A stretch of DNA of 64,000 bases, from positions 2,910,786-2,974,785 of the forward strand of contig NW_022985438.1 of the NCBI RefSeq assembly GCF_010093595.1, given 5' to 3'. Positions 1-10,852 of the stretch are shown here, in pieces; position 1 is the first letter of the stretch, and each line of letters starts with the position of its first letter. This DNA is from Mytilinidion resinicola (Eukaryota; Ascomycota; Dothideomycetes; Mytilinidiales; Mytilinidiaceae). A program made the position numbers and the translations under genes. The notes under the pieces are model-generated. The model ran no database searches. It was not told the DNA's origin and saw only the letters and a program-made list of their open reading frames with translations.

Positions 1-407
1 AAAAAGTCTGGGGTTGCACCCGCTTCGCCGCCTCTGGCCACCATCGCCCAACCATGATCCGTGAGTGGATGCAACCAAGTCGGGCACCTTAACGATCGCC
101 CGCCTGCGCACCCCTCCCGGCGCCATTGACGGCGGGGCTCGCAGGCGGTGACGATGGCAGTTGAGTTTGTCGAGGTGTCGTATCATCGGCACGAGCTGGG
201 TTGATAAAGAGCTGCCTTTGTCCCTCTGCCAGATACGTGCTTGCTGAGGGATTGGACTGTGTGGTTGTACTGCTATCTCCTGTTACATTGGCTTTATATC
301 TTTTATCTCGGTGCGCTTGGTTGATACCTCTCTGTCCGTGTCGCCACTTCCAATTCCACCTACAGCTCTTCGAGCTGCTTCATTTCATACGATAAATAGT
401 CATCGCA
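1..407. other. 5' flank of the first MFS gene
   Basis: No supported gene is visible in this stretch. It holds the upstream region of the plus-strand MFS gene that starts at 408. Short open frames occur but lack any recognisable domain. Confidence 0.6.
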
Positions 408-2152
408 ATGGCTACGGCTACGGACATTACGGGAATTGACGACAAGCTCACTCCCGAGCGTGTCTCGGATACCTATGAACGCGATGTCGGCGGGCCGTCG
501 TCGAGCAAGATGGAGCCACCGTTGCTGGTGGCCGCCATGTCTCCCGAAGTACGCCAGGCGACGGAGCTGAAGTTGAAGCGGAAGATTGATATAAGGTTGA
601 TGCCGATGATTATTCTGATGTATATCATGAATTATCTGGATCGGAACAATATCGCGGCTGTGAGGCTTGCTGGGTTGCAGGATGAGCTGGATTTGAGTAG
701 TACGCAGTATCAGGTATGCTGGGTTTTGGGGAAGATTGTTAGAGTTGCTGGTGCTAATTGGCGATAGACTGTTATCAGCATCTTGTTTGTGGGATATATC
801 CTTATGCAGAGTAGGTCGAGACCTATTACTTTTCTGGTAATTGCTAACAGGCGTAGTTCCTTCGAACCTCTTCTTAAATAAGATTGGAAAACCTGCTATA
901 TACTTACCAAGTTGTATGGTCGCATGGGGCATAATCTCGGGTTCCACGGCTGGCTGTCACAACTTTGCAGGCTTGATTGTCATTCGCTTCTTTCTCGGTT
1001 TCGTGGAGGCTGCTTATTTCGTAAGTACGGATAGTAAGAACTTCAGATGAATGGTGATACTGATGTGGACGTAGCCCGGCTGTTTGTTCTACCTCAGCGC
1101 TTGGTATACCAGGAAAGAACTAGGACTACGCACCGCGATTCTTTATTCTGGAAGTCTGGTATCTGGAGCATTTGGAGGGCTAATTACCGCCGGTATAACC
1201 AGTAACATGGACGGAACGAAAGGCCTTCGTGCTTGGTAAGTTCTTGCCTCTCACTATATGTGGGCTGCCACTGATTAATTTGATCAGGCGCTGGGTGTTC
1301 ATAATAGAAGGTGTAATTACTGTCGTCATCGCCGCCGCCTCGTTCTTCATCTTACCCAATTTCCCCCGAACGACCACCTGGCTTACGGAGGAGGAGCGGC
1401 AATTAGCCGTCTGGCGCCTACAAGAAGATATCGGTGAAGACGATTGGGTGAACAGCGAGCAGCAGAGCTTCTTCCACGGCATGAAGCTCGCGTTCTTGGA
1501 TATCAAGACATGGATCCTGATGATAATGCTCCTCGGTTTCGTCTCATCGGCCTCAGTGACGAACTTCTTCCCGACTGTCGTAAAAACGCTCGGTTACAAC
1601 AACGTCAACACGCTCCTCCTCACCGCCCCGCCGTACGTCCTGGCCGTCATCACGACCTTCGCAAACGCATGGCACGCAGACCGAACGGGCGAGCGCTACT
1701 TCCACATCGTGCTCCCCCTCTGCCTCGGCGTCGCGGCCTTCATCTTAGCCGCCGCGACAACGGCCACGGCGCCTCGCTACGTATCAATGATGCTTATGGT
1801 TCCTGGAGTGTATACTGGTTATGTGGTCGCACTGGCATGGATTTCTAACTCGATTCCTCGACCCCCGGCCAAGCGCGCGGCAGCGCTAGCTGCGATCAAT
1901 GCTGTTAGTAACGCGAGCTCGATCTATGCGAGCTATATGTACCCGCAGCAGAAAGGGGTTACGCATCCGAATTTGGTTGTGCCGATGTCGGTGGATTGTG
2001 CGACAGCTGTGCTTGCTATCATCATGGCGACAGTGCTGAGATTGATGTTGGTGAGGCTGAATAAGAAGCTGGATCGTGGGCATCATGTGGAGGGTGCGAT
2101 AAATGCGGTTCCGGGAGAGGCGTCGGAGAATGGATTCAGGTTCTTGTTGTAA
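408..2152 (+). CDS. MFS transporter, Dal5/anion:cation symporter-like
   Basis: Plasma-membrane carrier of the major facilitator superfamily, most like the allantoate/pantothenate/nicotinate permease group (ACS, Dal5-type). Five exons can be read: 408-713, 768-810, 857-1020, 1075-1235 and 1288-2152, giving 512 residues. All introns are 46-54 bp GT-AG. The early segment with NYLDRNNIAAVRLAG between the first hydrophobic stretch and the next is the family hallmark, and the later RWVFIIEG and VTNFFPTVVKTLGY segments also fit. About 12 membrane segments are expected. The N-terminal ~55 residues are hydrophilic and cytosolic. The second intron could end at 850 or 856; 856 restores the usual QIPSN and was chosen. 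The substrate cannot be told from sequence; organic anions such as allantoate or vitamins are typical for the group. Confidence 0.88.
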
Positions 2153-2362
2153 GGTCGCGACATTATTCTCCTAGAAGAAGGATCGGCTTTTCATTTCAAT
2201 TTCTTCATAGCGGTACACGGATGTAGACAGACCGATGATAGGAACTATCGAATCAGAATATACGGCGCTTGGGAGTCCGCCACTCAGCCCGCAATCAAAA
2301 CTCTACAAGATTAGCCCGTCTATCTAACCGAAGACTCTCACTCCCCGACTCTACTCAACCCC

Positions 2363-3025
2363 TTATACCCCTTGTGCCCCGGCCCCAGGCCATCCAACCA
2401 CTGCAAACACCGCAAACGCCACCACTGCAGCCACAACCCTCAACGCGTCGTTCTCCGTCTGCCGCATTACCCCCTCTGCTACCCACTTCGCCGTCTCTAG
2501 CCCATGTCCTAGAACCCTTTTCTCCTTCTTCTCCTTCTTCTCCTTCTTCTCCTTCTTCTCCTTCTTCTCCTTCTCCTTCTCTCTAACCTCCCTTTTCTCT
2601 TCCACTTCATCCCCTCCCTCTTCCTCTGCATCTTCCTGACCATCGCTCTCCCACGACGCCGGGCGCAGCACCTTCTGCACAAAAAACCGCTGCCTCAACT
2701 TCCCGTCAAGGTCCTGCACCGTCATACACACCAACCCTTCCCTTGGCATCCGGTAGTGGTGGGGATCTCTGTAGTACTGGATACGGATGACATTGGCTTT
2801 CGGGCCCAGCTCCTCGACTCTACGAATCGGGTGCAGGAGCAGACAGCTTGGTCTGAAAAAGCCGTTCCTTTTTAGGGCCTTGCAGCGGCGTGCTATGTTT
2901 ACTGAGATGGCTTCGGGGTGGCGGATTGGGAGGCGGGGGGTGGCATGGTGGTGAGGGGGGAGGGGTGGTGGTTCGCGACGGCATGGGGATGGTAGTGGGT
3001 GACGGGTTGTGGGTGGTGGTGACAC
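2363..3025 (-). CDS. Unrecognised tail-anchored protein, tandem paralogue A
   Basis: I do not recognise a named family. The reading frame gives up to 220 residues. A conserved middle block (RIQYYRDP, then CMTVQDLDGKLRQRFFVQKV) is clearly shared with the next gene at 3229-3954. A lysine/glutamate-rich stretch encoded by a TTCTCC-type repeat follows. The C-terminus is one hydrophobic segment (about 20 residues) ending in VVGWPGAGAQGV, consistent with a tail anchor. The N-terminal ~30 residues are proline/histidine rich and low complexity, so the true start may lie further in. It lies head-to-tail with its paralogue, about 200 bp apart, which points to a local duplication. Function unknown. Confidence 0.6.
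   Translation of the reverse strand: MSPPPTTRHPLPSPCRREPPPLPPHHHATPRLPIRHPEAISVNIARRCKALKRNGFFRPSCLLLHPIRRVEELGPKANVIRIQYYRDPHHYRMPREGLVCMTVQDLDGKLRQRFFVQKVLRPASWESDGQEDAEEEGGDEVEEKREVREKEKEKKEKKEKKEKKEKKEKRVLGHGLETAKWVAEGVMRQTENDALRVVAAVVAFAVFAVVGWPGAGAQGV
2516..2582. repeat. TTCTCC microsatellite inside paralogue A
   Basis: Nearly perfect repetition of TTCTCC (minus strand GGAGAA) over about 65 bp. In the minus-strand reading frame it encodes an alternating Lys/Glu stretch. The neighbouring paralogue lacks the long repeat, so this is an expansion after duplication. Confidence 0.85.
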
Positions 3026-3228
3026 AATTCGATGGTCGATATGGGGAGTGATTGGGACCGTGAGGGCTTTAGAAGGGCCGCTTTGGGAGGGATTTTGACT
3101 GAAGAGGTGAATTATACGTCAAAGAACGTGAAGTGTAGGTTTTTGGGAATTCATCCCTCTCGCCAGTACAGATCTGCCATGCCAGAGCACTACTCAAAGA
3201 ACAGTGAAATGAGGTAATACTCGCCATA

Positions 3229-3954
3229 CTACAATCCCCCAGGCCAACCCGCTAGGACGAATCCCGTAAGTCCAATTACTCCTGCGACTATACTCAATGC
3301 TAGTGACTGATGATCCCTTTGCTTCACCTCCATTACCCTCTTCACCACGCTCTCCAGCGTCCCTTCTTTCTCTTCCTCCCAGACCTTCTGAGCAAAGAGG
3401 CGCTGCGTGATCCTCCCATCCAGATTCTGCGTCGTCATACAGGACAGCGCCCACCGTGGGATAAGGTATGTCTTAGGGTCTCCGAAGTACTGGATGCGGA
3501 GTAGGTCGTCGTCGAGGTCTTCCATTTTGCAGATGGGGTAGTATAAGAGACACCCAAGCCTGAATTTGTCCTGGTGGTCGAGATTGGTGTATCGTTGTGC
3601 ATTCCTGCTCCACCAGGCTCGTGGATTTATGGCTGGGAGACGCGGGTGGCAGGGGGGAGTTCGCGGGGCAGCCACACCCATGCTGGCATCGTGTTTTTGA
3701 GAATGACGTCCATCGGAGGTAGAAACGGGGCTGGCCTGGTCTTCTTTTGGGGCATTTGGGCGGACTGGGTTTGTTTCTAATCTTTGTCGTTTTAGCGTCC
3801 GAGGTCTTTCAGTCTCGTTGGTGTGTGCATTGGTTTCTGAAGGATCGGACCTGACGTTGTGTTTCATCGTGGATGGTTTGGAGTCTCCGTTAGCCTTGCG
3901 CTTTGTGCCCCTATTGGCAGACGTCGAATCGGCGGAAACAAGAACAGGAGACAT
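3229..3954 (-). CDS. Unrecognised tail-anchored protein, tandem paralogue B
   Basis: Single-exon frame of 241 residues. The N-terminal third is hydrophilic and basic (TKRKANG, LKRQRLE), which could be a nuclear targeting signal or simple disorder. The conserved block (CLLYYPI, RIQYFGDPKTY, CMTTQNLDGRITQRLFAQKV) aligns with paralogue A at 2363-3025. The last ~22 residues are hydrophobic (SIVAGVIGLTGFVLAGWP), again a probable single C-terminal membrane anchor with the same GWPG ending. No catalytic motif is visible. It resembles uncharacterised fungal proteins; function unknown. Being the copy without repeat expansion, it probably better represents the ancestral form. Confidence 0.65.
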   Translation of the reverse strand: MSPVLVSADSTSANRGTKRKANGDSKPSTMKHNVRSDPSETNAHTNETERPRTLKRQRLETNPVRPNAPKEDQASPVSTSDGRHSQKHDASMGVAAPRTPPCHPRLPAINPRAWWSRNAQRYTNLDHQDKFRLGCLLYYPICKMEDLDDDLLRIQYFGDPKTYLIPRWALSCMTTQNLDGRITQRLFAQKVWEEEKEGTLESVVKRVMEVKQRDHQSLALSIVAGVIGLTGFVLAGWPGGL

Positions 3955-4152
3955 GATGTGGCTGAGTAGTCGTGAGCCCGTGGGTTCGGTTGAGACTGCG
4001 GATCCAGGTACTAATGGAGTTAAGGGAGCCCTCTAGCGGTATTCATGGAGTTTGTTTTGGCCGAGAAGGTGAATTATATGACATAATCAAGTTCTTTTGC
4101 TGGCGAATCCATGATGGTAGCTCTAGAATAGATTGCAGCAATCCGATCTGAA

Positions 4153-4968
4153 TTACCCAAGCTGTTGATATCCACGAACAATGACTTTGGTAACTTCCTC
4201 GTCGGCTTCGGAGAATGCTAGTACGGCATTGAGAAATGTAGAGGACGAGATGTAAGCAGCTTTCCGAGGTCGAACACAAATGAGTGATCCACTCCATGGC
4301 CTGTCCTTGGCAGCCCATAGCTCAGCTAGTTCGATATGAAGCTTCGAAAATCTCTTTCTGAGCTCTACTTCGAGTGTTCTGACTGTGCGTTCTCGCTGTC
4401 CCGGGGAATTAGATATAGTTGCAAGAGAATCAACGGCAACGATCTCGACACGAGCATCAATAACAACTCTGGTGAGATAGACGTGATATCTTGGGGCTGG
4501 CCAGATTAAACCTTCTAGCCAAGGTGCCGCTATTTTTGGGAAGTTGACAGCGTCGAAGGGGGCATTCTCGTAGGCGATTGTTTTGGTCTCCCAGTGGCAG
4601 TAGAAAGAGTTGGCGGCGTAGAAAACGGAAGCGGCTTCATCATGTAACTGTTTGCAGATTTTCAAAAGGTGGAGGCATGGGACGCTGGTCGTAGGGCGAA
4701 TGTAGTCGTCTGATATCAGGAGTTGGCTGTAGATGTGATTTCGGATCTCCGGGGGAAGATCTAGGAAACTCGCTTTACTTTGATCTGCCCGATGGCTGAC
4801 TGGCGTACACCTTTCGGTCTCGGTCTTCTCTCTGTTGAAAGTCGATGAAGTTACGACCTCCGTGGTTCGCGCATCTCGGTCCATGGCACTGATGATCTTA
4901 TCGTAATCATTTTGGACACTTGCTAAGGGTTTGTTTTGTATGCTAGTCCTAGAGAATGAAGACCCCAT
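4153..4968 (-). CDS. 2EXR/F-box-like hypothetical protein with MGxxxS N-terminus
   Basis: The frame is open from 5016, but the in-frame ATG at 4968 gives a start MGSSFSR that matches the N-myristoylation consensus (Gly2, Ser6) and is preferred. The 271-residue product has FLDLPPEIRNHIYSQLL at about residues 75-90, then LHLLKICKQLHDEAASVFYAAN. This is the pattern of the large fungal 2EXR/F-box-like family of unknown function. Such proteins are often annotated as F-box-like, but a Skp1 interaction is not shown. Two further members lie in this window (25145-26356 and 58028-59212). No intron is needed. Confidence 0.7.
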   Translation of the reverse strand: MGSSFSRTSIQNKPLASVQNDYDKIISAMDRDARTTEVVTSSTFNREKTETERCTPVSHRADQSKASFLDLPPEIRNHIYSQLLISDDYIRPTTSVPCLHLLKICKQLHDEAASVFYAANSFYCHWETKTIAYENAPFDAVNFPKIAAPWLEGLIWPAPRYHVYLTRVVIDARVEIVAVDSLATISNSPGQRERTVRTLEVELRKRFSKLHIELAELWAAKDRPWSGSLICVRPRKAAYISSSTFLNAVLAFSEADEEVTKVIVRGYQQLG

Positions 4969-5711
4969 TTCATGAAGAGAGAAGTAGTCTATTAAGATGT
5001 GGGTTAGGCGACTCAAGGATTTATAGATTCTCTTTAGGCAATAAAATAGAAGTCGGTAGTGGTAGAACTAGTGACCTACTAAGCCATGGCAAACAGCGGG
5101 CATGTGGCAATCAGTTTGCTCGTGGTTATGTGAGATGAAGTGGACAGAGAGGAAGGGAAGACGCGTCGAGGGAGGAAGAGAAAGGATGGCGTCGAGTGCT
5201 TCCTGGGGCTGAGGAAATGGGGATATCGGGGCTAACCTCTTCCAGAACTGCGCCACCCCCAGCCACCACCTCACCTGGTACTCCTGGCAGGGCTTGGAGA
5301 GGTATTGAGGATAGAAATATCTGGTGATGATTTTAAAACGCCAGAAAAATTGAAGAATATGTTATGTTTGTAGCAGTAGGAGACGATGGGACATGAAACC
5401 TTACAGTACCATTCTCCAAGAGAGGATTAACGCGGTAACGTGCCCAGGTGTCCCTCCAGCTCGGCCTACGCCGCCCATACAACATCAGATTAGGCAACAA
5501 GAAACACCCCTCTATCCACAGTAAAAGTCCGCAAGGCTACTTCCAAGGTGTTTTCGAAGCTTTGACCACTTCGCCTCGGTATCGGTAGAATATATAAAGT
5601 CAGTAGGAGGGGCTGAGTCACTTTGCAACAACTCTTTATATGCACCGAGTCACACGTCCGCACGCTTTTCACCACACGCTCTCCTCTCTTGTTGCTCTGA
5701 AGCCCATCAAT
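4969..5711. other. Divergent intergenic region
   Basis: Separates the minus-strand 2EXR-like gene from the plus-strand LRR gene and must contain both promoters. I see no further gene in it. A TATA-like stretch (atatataaa) lies near 5589-5597, about 115 bp before the LRR start codon. Confidence 0.5.
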
Positions 5712-7676
5712 ATGGCATCAGCCACTGTTTTAGACTTCCCGCAGTCTCTTCAAAATGCCAATGTCCACTCTCACGACGACAGCAAGATTGGGGAGAGTCT
5801 TTTAAGCTCAGCGTACGAGTGGACCGACAAGATTAGGAAGAATCTACTCCTCCTCGGGGAAGCTTCCAACGCCGATGGTACTTTGCCAAATCCCCATGTC
5901 ATCGACGAGAGTATCCTGGATATACCACGTCGTAGGTCTGCAGACCCTGAGCGAGCCACTCTGGCTGCTTTGATTGCCCAGCTTCTTTACCCTGGGCCCA
6001 GCGACTCCCTCGGCCCTCTCATCAAATACGAAGCAGACGTTGTCAAACTTCGAAAAGCTATTTTGCAACAACGCAAGCGGGATATCGAGGAAGCCACGGC
6101 CAGGAACAGCCTCCGCAGCTGGGAAGATCGAATCCGACGACAAGGTCCCTGGAACGAGCAGGAGGACCCACTCTCTTTAAATGGTGTCTCTAGCTTGCCT
6201 ATGCCGGTCAAGATCGCAGTAAAGGAGACTTTGGAGCCATTTTTCGATCACTTGCAGTCCGGAGGCACACACTTGAGAGACTCGACTAGCCGGGGTATAG
6301 AGGACGCAGTCGAGGCGGATGAGCCCTTCTACGATACCCAGACCCTCGAGTTCCAGAAAGGTGTTGTCTACTCCGACCATCGTATGGACCTCTGCAAAAT
6401 GGTAGTCGGCCACACCAATATTGGCGACCTGATGAATAGCCTCAGGACAAACACCTTCATCACTCACTTTCTTTTGGGAAATAATATTATTGGTCCACAT
6501 GGAGCATATTGTATCGCTGAATTCCTCAAGGAGTTCCCAAATAGGATGGACACTTGGTATCTGGCCGGTAATTGTATCGATGCTCCGTCATTCGAGCTAC
6601 TCGTCGACCAATGGACGCGCTCAACTACAGTCACCAATATTTGGCTCAAGCGAAATCCATTGATGGCCTCCTCCGCGATGAACGTGTATCGTCTCATTAC
6701 CGAAACCAAAAACCTACGGACCTTGGACCTAGATCAGACCGAGCTTGGTGATGCAGGCGTTGCGGAATTATTCTCGGCCCTGGCCACGCACAAGTCAGAG
6801 ACACCTCTTGCCCTCCGCCATATCTACCTCAACATGAATGGTATTAGTGTTCGCGGCGCTACTGCCATTGCTGAGTACCTTTCATCGCCTTCTTGTACTA
6901 TCACGTCACTGTACCTCACGAACAATCCTCTTGGCTCCGCGGGTGTGGTCGCTCTCTCTAACGGCCTGAAGGAGAACAAGACATTAACCAGACTGACTCT
7001 CGCTTCTGTCGGGATGGGCGACCAAGCAGCGACGGCGTTGTGCTCTTCTCTAGTTGGCCATCCCACCCTCACCACGCTTGAGATTGGACACAGCTATGCG
7101 ACCGAGGACCTTGGGATGCGGTATGTAAAACCTAAAATTCGTTCTGGATCTCAGCTAACGCGATACAGTTATAACTGGATCACGGATCGTTCCGCATTCT
7201 CGATTGCCAACATGGTACAATCCCTCCGCACACTCCGATATCTAAGCCTTGGCTACTGCTCCATCAGCACCGCCGGCATCAACAGCATCCTGCGGTCCGT
7301 CTGCGACTCAGCATCACTGGAGTGGTTTAACGGAAAGACAGTCCTCCCAGACAAGCGCGACGCCCTCGAGGTTAAAGCCCGCCAAGAGCGCGTACAACTC
7401 TTGAAGACAGCCCAAGCGTTGTTCGAAAAGAACGTGCGGAAGCAGTACGGTGACCAGCTCACCTACGACGAGTTTCTCGCCGACCAGAAGCGCTGGCTGG
7501 TGAACGACGAGACGGACGTCCGGAAAATCGATAGCGTGTACCGCAATCGCGATGCGGGCATGGCGCGGAGGGGCTTGAAGAAGCTGGATAAGTGGTGGGA
7601 TGAGGCCGATGATACCCTCCAGGAGGTCATGGCGCAGGGCCCCAGCTGCTCCTATCGGAAACGGCTTGCGGCGTAG
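5712..7676 (+). CDS. Leucine-rich-repeat protein (ribonuclease-inhibitor type)
   Basis: A protein of 638 residues when the intron at 7121-7168 is removed (654 if retained). The start at 5712 (MASATVLDF) was chosen over the in-frame ATG at 5640, which gives a weak leader. Residues about 230-520 hold at least six LRRs of the ribonuclease-inhibitor type, for example NIGDLMNSLRTN, LRTLDLDQTELGDAGVAELF, ITSLYLTNNPLGSAGVVALS and LTRLTLASVGMGDQAATAL. The N-terminal 200 residues are helical and charged with no NACHT or P-loop, so it is not a full NLR. The C-terminal ~130 residues are charged and coiled-coil-like. It is probably an intracellular protein-interaction scaffold; partner unknown. Confidence 0.8.
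   Translation: MASATVLDFPQSLQNANVHSHDDSKIGESLLSSAYEWTDKIRKNLLLLGEASNADGTLPNPHVIDESILDIPRRRSADPERATLAALIAQLLYPGPSDSLGPLIKYEADVVKLRKAILQQRKRDIEEATARNSLRSWEDRIRRQGPWNEQEDPLSLNGVSSLPMPVKIAVKETLEPFFDHLQSGGTHLRDSTSRGIEDAVEADEPFYDTQTLEFQKGVVYSDHRMDLCKMVVGHTNIGDLMNSLRTNTFITHFLLGNNIIGPHGAYCIAEFLKEFPNRMDTWYLAGNCIDAPSFELLVDQWTRSTTVTNIWLKRNPLMASSAMNVYRLITETKNLRTLDLDQTELGDAGVAELFSALATHKSETPLALRHIYLNMNGISVRGATAIAEYLSSPSCTITSLYLTNNPLGSAGVVALSNGLKENKTLTRLTLASVGMGDQAATALCSSLVGHPTLTTLEIGHSYATEDLGMRYVKPKIRSGSQLTRYSYNWITDRSAFSIANMVQSLRTLRYLSLGYCSISTAGINSILRSVCDSASLEWFNGKTVLPDKRDALEVKARQERVQLLKTAQALFEKNVRKQYGDQLTYDEFLADQKRWLVNDETDVRKIDSVYRNRDAGMARRGLKKLDKWWDEADDTLQEVMAQGPSCSYRKRLAA
7121..7168 (+). other. Stop-free 48 bp intron (3n) in the LRR gene
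   Basis: GTATGT donor, GCTAAC branch site 12 bp before the acceptor, and ACAG acceptor. The 48 bp length is a multiple of three and contains no in-frame stop, so retention would add 16 residues inside the LRR domain without a frameshift. Removal joins GMR to YNWITD. Confidence 0.75.
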
Positions 7677-8880
7677 GAGGGAGATTACGACCATGACTTC
7701 TGTTGTCAATGAGATTTGTATAACGGCTTTTTGACGCTTACCAAGGTGGTCGCGCTACGCTGAAGCCTAGATATATATATTAATACGACATCTCCACTCG
7801 CCTTTGCTCTCTGCTTTACCCTTGGGAAATGTGCCATGAGATGCTGCTGAGATGCTGCTTCGGTGCCTACTGCAGCGGAAGAAGATTATTCTCCAAGACG
7901 GCCAGCTTCGATATGGAGAATATACTGCATCTAGGCTTCCCCGGGTCTTTGTCGAAGCTGGACGTGTGCGACATAGCGTTTGTGTCTATAAGCCCGCCTT
8001 GCCCCTGCGCTTAGTATCTCGTTAGGGGTCGGCAGGCATACTCCTGCAATATCACCAACCAAATACCATAGCTCCATTGCAGCCGCGATAGCGCCACCAC
8101 GGGACCCTATCTATCCATGGTACTAGATAAGAGACGGGAGATGAGATGCTCAAACGCGGTATCAGAGAGAGAGAGCCCTTGATTGGATTGCAGACGACTA
8201 CATAGACGCTTTCTCGATATATTCAACATTGTGTAGATCTTCAGCAAACGCAAGGCTGGAGCGGGGGAACCTTCTTTCTATAATCGTAGACATATTGCCT
8301 TCGGGTTATGCATTGGTGCCACGCAGAAGAAGCAGGAGTCCATGAAGATGGTCGTCAGCTGCACGGAGTCCACGTTCGCGCATTGTGGCCGGATGGCCGG
8401 TGGGCGCATCCTATCGCTGAAACCTATGCGTCTGATCTGCAGGTAAGGGGGATGAGACCTCTTTATAGGGATTTGAAGAGTGCGATGGAGGTTCTTTGAC
8501 AGTCACAAGTGCTGGTGACACACGAGAAGATGCTAGGCCGATTTGGATGCTCGAACATGTTAGGATCCCATCGGGTCCTTTAAAAGTAGATTGAAGCATT
8601 CCGAGCAGTGACACCAAAGCCTCCGGCAATAGGATGAGGTAGTGTTGTGGATTAGGTCTCGGGTGAAATAGTGTGAGCCTCTCATTTCCCACCCAGCAGG
8701 ATCTCCTCTCAAAAAAAAACCCCCCTCCCCCCGCACCAGCAAACCCATCATTTTCCAACCCGCCTAACTCCAAACGCCATAACCAAAGGGGTATCTCAAA
8801 CCAAGCCAATCACTTTTGAACGCTCTAAGCCGCGCCCAACTCATCAGACCCATCCCAACCATACCTACCAACCAACCTCT
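7677..8880. other. Convergent intergenic region, no gene seen
   Basis: Lies between the 3' end of the LRR gene and the 3' end of the GTR1 gene. Small open frames are present, but none has a domain or plausible splice structure. A pyrimidine/purine-skewed tract (A-run then C-run) sits near 8710-8730. Confidence 0.55.
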
Positions 8881-10156
8881 TCAGACCCCAAAATCTTCCC
8901 CTCTGCCGTCCCCGTCACCCTCCCCACTATTCCCCATCGACACGCTCGCAAACGCCTGCTGCAGCCCCGGGCGCGGCTTGTTCGCGATATCCAGCTCGGC
9001 GAACTTGGACCGCGCGAGCATGATGTTGATGCGCGCGGCGTTGAAGACCTGCTCCGAGGGCGGGATGGCGGCAGCGAGGTTCGTGTTCTCCGTCAGCCGC
9101 GTGATGAAGAACATGAAGCGGCCAGTTTTGATTTGCATTTCGGCGAAGTTGGCGCTACCGGGGGGGATGTTGGTGTGTTTGCTGTATGCGCGCCGCGTCA
9201 GTCGGTTTACGTTCGTGAGGGTTTGAAGGGGAGGGAGATGAGGGAGGGGGGACGTACGCCATAGACTGCTTATGCGTCTTCAGGATGCTGGAGATCCGCT
9301 CGAATCGGTCCGTGAACGGGTTCTGCGATTCTTCGTCCCGTGTGACGTGCGTAACCATGAGACACGTCGTCCGCTCGTATAAGATCAGCTCTCTGGCGTC
9401 GATTACCTCCGCTAACTGTCTCAGCAAGCCCTCGATCGTCGCCGCGTTCGGGATCAGGAAGTATATAATCTGCGTCCACGCCTTATACAGGCTCTGATCC
9501 CAGATGCTCGTCGGGAAGAAATCAACGGTATCTTTAAACGTCTCGCTCGCGGCGCGGATGTATTCGGAGCGTTCTTCGAAGAGCTGGGAACGGAGGCGGG
9601 CTTGCACGAGGTCCATTTTGTGGATGAGGCAGAAGACTTTGGCGCTGGGGCTGCATTCTGAGAGCGCGCGGATGATGTTGCTGTAGGAGACGACGTCGGC
9701 GGCGAACTCGCGGGATTCGATGTCGAAGACGAAGATCAGGACGGCAACGCTGCCGAAGACGTGGGCGCGTTGGTGCGTGAGGTAGTTTTCGACGAAGCCG
9801 TCTTGGCTGTGTAGAGATGATTAATTAGCAGGTGCTTTCGTGTGAATCGAATTGAAGTGTGAGTTGCGTTGAATCCTAACACGGTCGCACGAGGCACGCC
9901 CGGGAGTGTCAGACAGGTGGAAAAAGAGGATCAAAACGGAACTCATTTCCACTCACCCGCCACAATCCCACAAATTAAGCATCAGATTCCCCATGAACTT
10001 GATGTTACTGTGCTCGACATCAATCGTCGCGCCCAGCCGCCTAACATCCTTCGCGACGTAATTGCTGAAGACGATGGACCGCATTGACGACTTCCCGGCG
10101 CCGCTTTTGCCCATGAGCAGCACCTTGCGCTGCTTCTGGCGCCGACTGGAGTTCAT
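8881..10156 (-). CDS. GTR1: Rag-type small GTPase Gtr1
   Basis: Orthologue of yeast Gtr1/mammalian RagA-B, the vacuole-bound GTPase that with Gtr2 recruits and activates TORC1 on amino-acid sufficiency. Exons on the minus strand are 10156-9957, 9806-9258 and 9181-8881, giving 349 residues. The start [16 protein letters not shown] was chosen because it matches the family; the frame is open 54 codons further upstream to 10318. P-loop [12 protein letters not shown], the switch region [21 protein letters not shown] (G3) and the HKMDLVQ (G4-type) motif are all present and intact. The C-terminal roadblock-like half contains [17 protein letters not shown], a Gtr1 hallmark. The product is slightly longer than the yeast protein because of a C-terminal Ser/Gly tail. 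Confidence 0.92.
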
Positions 10157-10852
10157 GGCGACGGCAGCAGGGCTCCGGGGGAGATAGTACGCGGGCTTGT
10201 AGTATTCGAAGGAGGTTGAAGAGTCGGAGGGCAGGGAGCCGAAGATGACGCTGGAGCTTCGGGAGCTTGTGCCCCCACGTCCCACCCCATGATGCTGCCC
10301 CCACATTTGCAACTCCATGGTAAAGCCGAGACCGAATGTGCTCTAATTCATGCTTTTTCGTAAGATGTTTGTAGCTTTGTTGAATGTGAGGAGAATATGA
10401 ATAGAGGAACGGATGAAGCGCAGAGCAGAGCAGTCACGTCAGTGAGATCAAACAAGTGGTGAATTGAGGAAGGCTTCACTTGGTGATTTTGCTACACATA
10501 CTTCGTCCCAAGAATTCGTCGTGGAGTAAAGCCGTCTGGCTCTTGAGCCCCATTATGGCTAAGCGGTACTTCTTTTTCTTCCTTCCCCGTAGGTAAACCA
10601 CCTCTAGCAGTAACATGCAGCAAACAGAGTCCATAACATGCCGTCCTTCAGAATGCAAATAGTAGGTAGCCAGCCGCAAATAGGTAACGCTGTAAATCCA
10701 CGCTTTACTCGCGGCCAAAGAAGTATAAACAGAGAAGCAACCCATTGAAGACCGTGTGCACCTCCACCGCGCCCCGTACTGTTGCGTACATCTTCGGATC
10801 TCCCCTAATGGATCAGAGGAATGGTATGGAAAGCAAGGCGTGCAAGGGTATC
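10157..10852. other. Intergenic region between URC4 and GTR1
   Basis: Both neighbours are on the minus strand, so this holds the end of the URC4 transcript and the promoter/5' UTR of GTR1. No separate gene is seen. Confidence 0.55.
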
